Positions 32,366-37,390 of a stretch of 37,390 nt of DNA are shown piece after piece (the first letter of the stretch is position 1; every line of letters starts with the position of its first letter). The notes under the pieces are model-generated. The model was not told the DNA's origin and did no database searches. It saw only the letters and a program-made list of their open reading frames with translations. The stretch is taken from positions 1 to 37,390 of the forward strand of contig JAGCGK010000184.1 in assembly GCA_017649645.1 (NCBI GenBank), read 5' to 3'. Made by a program: the position numbers and the translations under genes. Source of the stretch: Clostridiales bacterium. GTDB lineage: Bacteria; Bacillota; Clostridia; Saccharofermentanales; Saccharofermentanaceae.

Positions 32366-33408
32366 GTAAGAAAAAACCTCTGGTAAGCACCCTTTTTAAC
32401 AGGATGAGTGATACTAACCTCCTGCTTATCATAACGGTAGTGATCTTCTTTCTGATGTACATCGGAGCGATCATTTTCCAGGGCGGCGGATTTACAAAGC
32501 CTCAGATGTTGTTCAACATCTTAAACTCCAATGCAGCCCTCATTATCACCGCCTGCGGAATGAGCATCGTAATGATAAGCGGAGGTATAGATATCTCGGT
32601 CGGCGGCGTTGTCGCTCTCGTATCCATGAGCTGTGCGGTATATCTCGACTTCCATAACGGAAGCATCATCGGATCACTTCTTATCGCACTTGCGATCGGT
32701 CTTGCATACGGTATCGTACAAGGTCTCCTCGTAGCTTATCTTGATATCCAGCCGTTCATCGTATCACTCGCGGGAATGTTCTTCGCAAGGGGTATGACGA
32801 CCATCATCAACACAAAGCCGTTCAACGTTGAGAACAATCAGGCATTCCTTGCTCTCAAGCAGACGAGGATCACGGTTCCGGGAATGGGATCATATAACAG
32901 AAAGGGAATCTACGTTCCTGCATACATCGAAATAGGTGTAGTTGTGGCTCTCGTTCTTGTGATAATATTGTTCTTAGTACTTCGCTATACAAAACTCGGC
33001 AGATCGTTCTATGCTGTCGGAGGAAATAAGCAAAGCGCACTTATGTTGGGAATTAACGTCAAGAGGACAAAGTTCTTCTCACACCTCATCTGCAGCACAC
33101 TTGCAGGTATCGGCGGATATGTTTACTTCCTGCACGTAGGTTCAGGTTCGGCAAGCCATGCGATGGGCATGGAGATGAACGCCATTGCTTCTTCCATCAT
33201 AGGCGGAACGATGTTGTCAGGCGGTGTCGGTAACATTATCGGAACACTGTTTGGAGTTCTCTCACTTAGTACCATTCAGAACATCGTGTCGTCAGCAGGT
33301 CTTGACCAGGCATGGTGGACAGGTATCACGATCGCAGCGATGCTTTGTATCTTCCTTTTGATCCAGAGTATCGTCATGAGACAAAGAAAGAGAGCACTCA
33401 AATCATAA
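32362..33408 (+). CDS. Sugar ABC transporter permease (YjfF-like)
   Basis: This is the second permease of the pair, 348 residues with about nine hydrophobic helices. It carries SGGIDISVGGVVALVSM, VQGLLVAYLDIQPFIVSLAGMFFARGM, GRSFYAVGGNKQSALMLGINV and ASSIIGGTMLSGGVGN, the YjfF-like pattern. It overlaps the upstream permease by four bases. A second binding protein gene follows 24 bases after the stop. Confidence 0.9.
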   Translation: MSKKKPLVSTLFNRMSDTNLLLIITVVIFFLMYIGAIIFQGGGFTKPQMLFNILNSNAALIITACGMSIVMISGGIDISVGGVVALVSMSCAVYLDFHNGSIIGSLLIALAIGLAYGIVQGLLVAYLDIQPFIVSLAGMFFARGMTTIINTKPFNVENNQAFLALKQTRITVPGMGSYNRKGIYVPAYIEIGVVVALVLVIILFLVLRYTKLGRSFYAVGGNKQSALMLGINVKRTKFFSHLICSTLAGIGGYVYFLHVGSGSASHAMGMEMNAIASSIIGGTMLSGGVGNIIGTLFGVLSLSTIQNIVSSAGLDQAWWTGITIAAMLCIFLLIQSIVMRQRKRALKS

Positions 33409-33432
33409 GTAAAAAAACGAGAGGTCGTTTTG

Positions 33433-34473
33433 ATGAAAACTAGAGCCGTAATAGCGGCAGTACTGCTCCTGTTGGTGACGCTTTCAGTCTCCTGCAGGAG
33501 CAGTGTCGTTGAAGAAAGCATAACTGAGAATTCTACTGAAGAGGAGCTGATCACCGTCGGCTTTTCACAGCTTGGTGCGGAATCAGACTGGCGAAGCACC
33601 AACACGGAATCCATGCTTTCCGCACTGTCCAAGGAAAACGGCTATAACCTTATATACAAGAACGGTCAGCAAAAGCAGTCCAACCAGATCACGGCGATCC
33701 GCATGTTCATCCAGCAGGAAGTCGATTATATCGTTTTGGCACCTGCAACAGAGACAGGTTGGGACACCGTTCTTAACGAAGCAAAAGAAGCAGGAATCCC
33801 GGTCATCCTGGTCGACAGAAGAGTCGATACGACAGACAAGACTTTGTACTCCTGCTGGGTCGGTTCCGACTTCGAACTGGAAGGTCAGAAGATGGCAACA
33901 TGGATCCACGATTATACGACCATGATCGGAGTTGCTCCTGAAGACATCCACATCGTAAACATCCAGGGCTCCATCGGATCCACCGCACAGATCGGAAGAT
34001 CCAAAGGTCTTTCCGAGGCGGTAAAGGAATACGGCTGGGATCTTTTGGATGAAGTCAGCGGTGATTTTACCGAGACAAAGGGCCGTGAAGTTATGGCCGA
34101 TCTTCTCCAAAAGTACGACAACATCAACATCGTTTACTGCGAGAACGATAACGAAGCTATCGGTGCCATCGACGCCCTCGAAGCGGCAGGCAAAGTCGTC
34201 GGCCCAGACATTAATAACGGTGAGATCATGGTCGTGTCTTTCGACGGCATCAACATCAAAGCTCTCGAGTACGCCAAGATCGGAAAGATCTCCTGCATCG
34301 CCGAGTGCAACCCTTTGCACGGTCCTCGTGTCCAGGCCCTCATCGAGGCCATCGAAGCAGGCGAGACCCCGGACAAGTTCAACTACGTTTCCGAGACTTT
34401 GTTCAGTTCCGTCTCAGGCATCACGAGCATAGAAGTCGAAGGCAAGACTTATACCATCACTCCGGTCGAGTAA
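33433..34473 (+). CDS. Second substrate-binding lipoprotein (diverged YtfQ paralogue)
   Basis: This 346-residue lipoprotein has a signal peptide ending VSCR, with the Cys at about residue 21. It is clearly related to the protein at 28717, sharing the pattern VGF..L....WR..N, DYIVLAPATETGWDTVLNEAKEAGIPVILVDRRVD, GSTAQIGRSKGL, VYCENDNEAIGAIDALEAAGK and CNPLHGPRVQALIEAIEAG, but the ligand-contacting stretches differ. It could deliver another sugar to the same transporter, or act as a sensor partner for the YesM-type kinase. The ATG at 33433 follows GAGAGGTCG. A hairpin follows at 34537. Confidence 0.88.
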   Translation: MKTRAVIAAVLLLLVTLSVSCRSSVVEESITENSTEEELITVGFSQLGAESDWRSTNTESMLSALSKENGYNLIYKNGQQKQSNQITAIRMFIQQEVDYIVLAPATETGWDTVLNEAKEAGIPVILVDRRVDTTDKTLYSCWVGSDFELEGQKMATWIHDYTTMIGVAPEDIHIVNIQGSIGSTAQIGRSKGLSEAVKEYGWDLLDEVSGDFTETKGREVMADLLQKYDNINIVYCENDNEAIGAIDALEAAGKVVGPDINNGEIMVVSFDGINIKALEYAKIGKISCIAECNPLHGPRVQALIEAIEAGETPDKFNYVSETLFSSVSGITSIEVEGKTYTITPVE

Positions 34474-34536
34474 CAATTCCTGCAATCTGTCTTCGTTTTT
34501 ATGTAAGTTATTCGAAAACAATATACGGCTTTCACG

Positions 34537-34565
34537 CCCCCTTGTACCATGTGAGTACAAGGGGG
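34537..34565 (+). promoter_or_regulatory. Perfect 11-bp hairpin that covers the next gene's ribosome binding site
   Basis: CCCCCTTGTAC (34537-34547) pairs with GTACAAGGGGG (34555-34565) around a 7-base loop. The following bases (TGTTTCGT) are a poor U-tract, so termination is doubtful. The GGGGG arm is the only good Shine-Dalgarno sequence for the ATG at 34574. The hairpin may therefore control translation, or may be a terminator that doubles as a leader. Confidence 0.55.
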
Positions 34566-34573
34566 TGTTTCGT

Positions 34574-35668
34574 ATGTTGAATAAATGGTTCATCCGCACA
34601 GCAGTTGCTTTATACATCATCACTTTCGCGCTCAACCTGGGCGTTGTCATCCGTAATGACCGAAGCAAAACTTTCGAAGTTCTTCCGGAGTTTATGGAGT
34701 ACAGGGAACACTACTATCCTTATGAGCACGACTATGTTTTTCGAGCATACAAAAAAGGATTGTCATACGTCATCGAAACTCTTGACGATGACGACAACGT
34801 AACGGCCTCCTTTGAACTGTCCAGGCGCGAATACGCATATGTGACCTCGTTCATCGAGGACAACCGCAAAACAATAAGCGCGAACAATACAAATCACGAC
34901 ACAAAGATCACCGTTAAATATCAATACCCGCTCAAGGACGAAGAGTCGTACGTATTTATCCAGCACGACACAATCGGATGGGCCGGCTGGCTCCTGGACC
35001 TTAAGTCTGAGCACCCGGATGTTGAAACGGCGATCTTTGAGATCATGGAAAAGTACAACGCGAAAAGCGGCATATCCGCCATGAACAGCGGTAAAGCCCA
35101 AAGATACATCGATCTTGACTTCTCCCGGATAGGCTTATATCAGGCTCCTTATGGCATGAGTGCCGAGTACACCCAAAAGCCGATGATGCCCCGAGAGGTC
35201 GTCGAGTATCAGACCATGAGAGAAGCATATTACTACCTCCACGAGAACATGTGGCTGACCTACAATAACGGCATTAATTCAGCCGCAGCCGTCTTTGGCT
35301 ACGATCACGGCTTGAACGGCACCCACATCTCCCACAGCAAAGTCTTCGTCCTCGACACGGATATCCTGATCGTCTACTGCGTCCCCGACAAAAATGAATA
35401 CCGGAACATCGTCATCAGTTCCGTGGATCCTCTTGTTCGAAAACAATTGATACGCGACATCAAGATCGCCCTCATGACCAACGGCAAATCCAGTGGCTTT
35501 CCGGGAAGCTATCTTCTTACCCACGTGATGGTCATCTGCTTTTCCGAGACATTCATTCTTGCCCTTGTTCTCATTCTGTTTTCCCTCAAAGAGCAAAAGC
35601 CGAATGCTATAATTGAAAGAAAAAAGTCGAGGGCAAAGACTAATGGATCACAAAGAAAGAATGCTTAA
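34574..35668 (+). CDS. Membrane-anchored protein of unknown function
   Basis: This 364-residue protein has a hydrophobic segment near each end: about 6-28 (FIRTAVALYIITFALNLGVVI) and about 320-340 (LLTHVMVICFSETFILALVLIL). The large region between is probably extracytoplasmic and mixed alpha/beta, followed by a basic cytoplasmic tail (ERKKSRAKTNGSQRKNA). I recognise no family. The ATG at 34574 is used because the GGGGG element lies 8 bases upstream; a GTG at 34565 is possible but falls inside the hairpin. Its 3' end overlaps the acetyltransferase start by 26 bases and holds that gene's promoter. Confidence 0.75.
   Translation: MLNKWFIRTAVALYIITFALNLGVVIRNDRSKTFEVLPEFMEYREHYYPYEHDYVFRAYKKGLSYVIETLDDDDNVTASFELSRREYAYVTSFIEDNRKTISANNTNHDTKITVKYQYPLKDEESYVFIQHDTIGWAGWLLDLKSEHPDVETAIFEIMEKYNAKSGISAMNSGKAQRYIDLDFSRIGLYQAPYGMSAEYTQKPMMPREVVEYQTMREAYYYLHENMWLTYNNGINSAAAVFGYDHGLNGTHISHSKVFVLDTDILIVYCVPDKNEYRNIVISSVDPLVRKQLIRDIKIALMTNGKSSGFPGSYLLTHVMVICFSETFILALVLILFSLKEQKPNAIIERKKSRAKTNGSQRKNA
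35605..35613 (+). promoter_or_regulatory. Extended -10 promoter inside the 3' end of the membrane protein gene
   Basis: TGCTATAAT is a near-consensus extended -10, 30 bases before the acetyltransferase ATG at 35643. Confidence 0.6.
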
Positions 35669-36251
35669 AAATCTTCCGTACAAAGCATGGCTTGACGGCC
35701 TTTCCGAAGAGCGTATGGAATGCAAGAAAAAGATATACGAATATAATAACCTTCCGCCTGAAAAGACCGAGGAAAAGACAAAGCTCATCAAGGAGATCCT
35801 CGGCAAGACCGGAGACTACATCAACATCGAAGCACCCTTCCACTGCGACTACGGTTACAACATTGAGATCGGTAAGAACTTCTTTGCAAACTACAACTTC
35901 ATCGTCCTCGATGTAGGCAAAGTCCGCATCGGCGAGAACGTTCAGATCGCACCTAACGTTGCTATCTACACTGCAGGTCATCCGCTCCATCCCGACAGCA
36001 GAAATTCAGGCTACGAATACGGTATCGACATCACCATCGGCGACAATGTCTGGATCGGAGGCAACACCTGCATCATGCCGGGTGTTACTATCGGAAATAA
36101 CGTTGTCATCGGGGGTGGAAGTGTGGTCACCAAAGACATCCCTGACAACATGCTCGCTGTAGGAAACCCATGTCGTGTCATCCGCGAGATCACAGATGCT
36201 GACCGTGATTTTTACTACAAAGACAGGCGTTTTGACGTAACTGATTATTGA
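35643..36251 (+). CDS. Sugar O-acetyltransferase (LacA/Maa type, left-handed beta-helix)
   Basis: This 202-residue protein matches the maltose/galactoside acetyltransferase family. The N-terminal Mac domain (about 1-60) is followed by the hexapeptide-repeat beta-helix with FHCDYGYNIEIGKNFFANYNFIVLD, the catalytic-loop His in TAGHPLH, and repeats such as VWIGGNTCIMPGVTIGNNVVIGGGSVVTKDIP. It transfers acetyl from acetyl-CoA to a sugar hydroxyl. The ATG at 35643 follows GAGGG and matches the family start. Nearness to the sugar transporter suggests a role in sugar handling. Confidence 0.9.
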   Translation: MDHKERMLKNLPYKAWLDGLSEERMECKKKIYEYNNLPPEKTEEKTKLIKEILGKTGDYINIEAPFHCDYGYNIEIGKNFFANYNFIVLDVGKVRIGENVQIAPNVAIYTAGHPLHPDSRNSGYEYGIDITIGDNVWIGGNTCIMPGVTIGNNVVIGGGSVVTKDIPDNMLAVGNPCRVIREITDADRDFYYKDRRFDVTDY

Positions 36252-36308
36252 TCTTCAAAGAATTTTCAAGGAACATGCAACGGAGCGAGATCTTGCTTCG
36301 TCTATTAA

Positions 36309-36343
36309 TTGTGAGCGAAAAAAGGGATAGGATAATCGCTCAC
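36309..36343 (+). promoter_or_regulatory. Promoter with inverted-repeat operator upstream of the last lipoprotein
   Basis: GTGAGCGA (36311-36318) and TCGCTCAC (36336-36343) form a perfect inverted repeat with a 17-base spacer. A possible -35 TTGTGA (36309-36314) and -10 GATAAT (36331-36336), 16 bases apart, are overlapped or flanked by the two arms. That placement suits a repressor dimer or a looped pair of sites. Confidence 0.45.
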
Positions 36344-36381
36344 GATAGATACATTTTTTTGGAATAAGGAGATATTAAATC

Positions 36382-37008
36382 ATGAAAAAGACAGCAATCG
36401 CCGCAGCCTTCCTGGCTGTATCAGTCATGCTCGCAGCATGCGCAACAAAGCCAACAACACCTAACACATCAGTCAGATCCGAACTTGTTTCCGAGGAGAC
36501 AACAACAGAAGAAACCACAACAGTAGCAGCTGCTAAAGAGGTTCCTGCAAATCCGAACCTTTTCGGAAATCCTGATGAGGCAAGTATGACAGAAAGAGGT
36601 GTCATGAAGTCTGCGGACGTCGAAGCAGCATGGGTCAGTGAAATGTATAGCTATACATCGGTCATCGAATGGATAGACTATTCTCCGATAGTGGCAGGTT
36701 CTGAATATACCGTTGAATTTTTGATCAACGATGAGACTACAACAGGAGAAAAGATCAAACTGTATATCTTCGAGAAGAATGATGAGTATGCATGGGACAC
36801 CAGCCTTGCAGTAGCCACGTTTGACGGTGATGCTTGCAATACAGTAATCGGACACGAATACTGGTGCAAGACGATCCTTCCGACCGAAATCGCGACAGGC
36901 GATTACACACTCGTTGTAGTCCGCGGTGACGGTACGGTGGATTCCATGGTAGATATACAGATCGTGAACTCAGTCGATGAGACAACATCTTCTAACAGCA
37001 TTGACTAA
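36382..37008 (+). CDS. Lipoprotein with Thr/Glu-rich linker and beta domain
   Basis: This 208-residue protein has a signal peptide with lipobox LAAC (Cys20), a low-complexity linker (about 35-50, EETTTEETTTVAAAK) like that of the lipoprotein at 3049, and a C-terminal beta-sandwich-like domain of about 145 residues (SEYTVEFLINDETTTGEKIKLYIFE, then GDYTLVVVRGDGTV). No family was recognised. AAGGAGAT precedes the ATG. It is a single-gene unit with its own promoter candidate and a strong terminator. Confidence 0.82.
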   Translation: MKKTAIAAAFLAVSVMLAACATKPTTPNTSVRSELVSEETTTEETTTVAAAKEVPANPNLFGNPDEASMTERGVMKSADVEAAWVSEMYSYTSVIEWIDYSPIVAGSEYTVEFLINDETTTGEKIKLYIFEKNDEYAWDTSLAVATFDGDACNTVIGHEYWCKTILPTEIATGDYTLVVVRGDGTVDSMVDIQIVNSVDETTSSNSID

Positions 37009-37031
37009 GGCATATATAACTAACCAAAGGG

Positions 37032-37057
37032 TGCCCCGCTACGGCGGGGCATTTTTT
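37032..37057 (+). terminator. Strong rho-independent terminator
   Basis: TGCCCCGC (37032-37039) pairs perfectly with GCGGGGCA (37044-37051) around a TACG tetraloop, followed by TTTTTT. Confidence 0.92.
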
Positions 37058-37064
37058 GAAAAGA

Positions 37065-37235
37065 CTTCAGAAGAAGGTTGGATTTATATTTTTCCAACCT
37101 AAAGTCGTGTCTGCAAAATCCGGGGAAATCATTTCCAACCTGAGGTTGTATTTTTGTCACCAAGATCTGGTCTAACTCTCCTTTTACCTTCAGGATCCGG
37201 TCATGATCTCATGAAATCCAACCCAGGGTTTGAAA
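37065..37235. repeat. Phased array 5 of the TCCAACCTTAAGTT near-palindrome (4 copies)
   Basis: Cores start at 37076 (-), 37093 (+), 37134 (+) and 37217 (+). Dyad centres are 28, 41 and 83 apart, so the last three follow the spacing rule and the first does not. GATCCGG occurs at 37194 in the wide gap, as in arrays 3 and 4. The array lies between a strong terminator and the gene that starts at 37373. The rest of this 364-bp gap holds no other gene. Confidence 0.82.
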
Positions 37236-37305
37236 AAAGGAAAGGGCATTGCAGTGGTAAGCTTTTTTTGGACACGGGTTGGTTTTTTCTTGGACAGGTA
37301 TCTCT

Positions 37306-37311
37306 TATAAT
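37306..37311 (+). promoter_or_regulatory. -10 box for the gene at the right edge
   Basis: TATAAT lies 67 bases before the ATG at 37373. No convincing -35 or TGn extension was seen. Confidence 0.4.
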
Positions 37312-37372
37312 CAGAACAGATGTAAACATCCATTAGACAAGCACTAAATCATGTAAGACAGGAGATTTTACT

Positions 37373-37390
37373 ATGATATACACGAAAGAA
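37373..37390 (+). CDS. Start of a gene cut by the window edge
   Basis: An ATG preceded by ACAGGAGATTTTACT, with a good Shine-Dalgarno sequence, opens a frame MIYTKE that runs off the window. Nothing can be said about its product. Confidence 0.5.

Noticed and set aside
33583-34320. 245-codon minus-strand frame across the second binding protein
   Set aside because: It mirrors the codon structure of a well-supported binding protein gene and has no recognisable product.

Overview
The window looks like a chromosomal segment of a Gram-positive member of the Clostridia. Supporting signs are the many lipoproteins with MKK...C signal peptides, purine-rich ribosome binding sites, a YesM/YesN two-component pair, a polymorphic-toxin operon of type VII secretion style, and a surface protein with a Pro-Thr wall linker. 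I cannot name a species. No rRNA, tRNA or CRISPR array was seen. Most recognisable promoters carry an extended -10 box (TGnTAtAAT or TGnTACAAT).

Layout. 1-1463: a complete IS3-family (IS150-like) element with matching terminal inverted repeats; the window begins exactly at its left end. 1764-6097: an APH-fold kinase with a small coupled SymE-like ORF, lipoproteins, a small membrane protein and a Cys-rich DUF3795-type protein. 6104-8017 (minus): a large lipoprotein with four tandem copies of a ~120-residue domain. 8404-10962: a compact four-gene operon of three small helical proteins followed by a 564-residue protein with a C-terminal HExGH zinc-metalloprotease domain of anthrax-lethal-factor type. 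11019-14714: methyltransferase, GNAT acetyltransferases and two lipoproteins. 15183-17432: a Sec-exported, probably wall-anchored pilin-like protein. 17520-21385: acetyltransferases (one a double-GNAT fusion), MTA/SAH nucleosidase, a ProC-like reductase and a small membrane protein. 21388-25200: an endonuclease/exonuclease/phosphatase-family protein, a fusion of an XRE helix-turn-helix to a PurM-like enzyme, and a tandem Nudix protein. 25628-34473: YesN-type regulator, YesM-type kinase and a YtfQ/YtfR/YtfT/YjfF-like sugar ABC transporter with a second, diverged binding protein at the end. 34574-37008: a membrane protein, a sugar O-acetyltransferase and a lipoprotein.

The most unusual structure is non-coding. 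Five intergenic clusters (about 4630-5046, 14809-15030, 22548-22817, 25296-25564, 37065-37235) hold 30 copies of a short near-palindrome with core TCCAACCTTAAGTT or its reverse complement. Dyad centres are almost always 41-43, 53, 62-63 or 83-84 bp apart, that is about 4, 5, 6 or 8 turns of B-DNA, so nearly all copies within a cluster face the same side of the helix. All five clusters lie upstream of a plus-strand gene and two or three lie between divergent genes. I read them as arrays of sites for an unidentified oligomeric DNA-binding factor.

The second candidate system is the toxin operon, which has no evident adjacent immunity gene. The third is the HTH-PurM fusion, which has a perfect inverted repeat next to its own predicted promoter.
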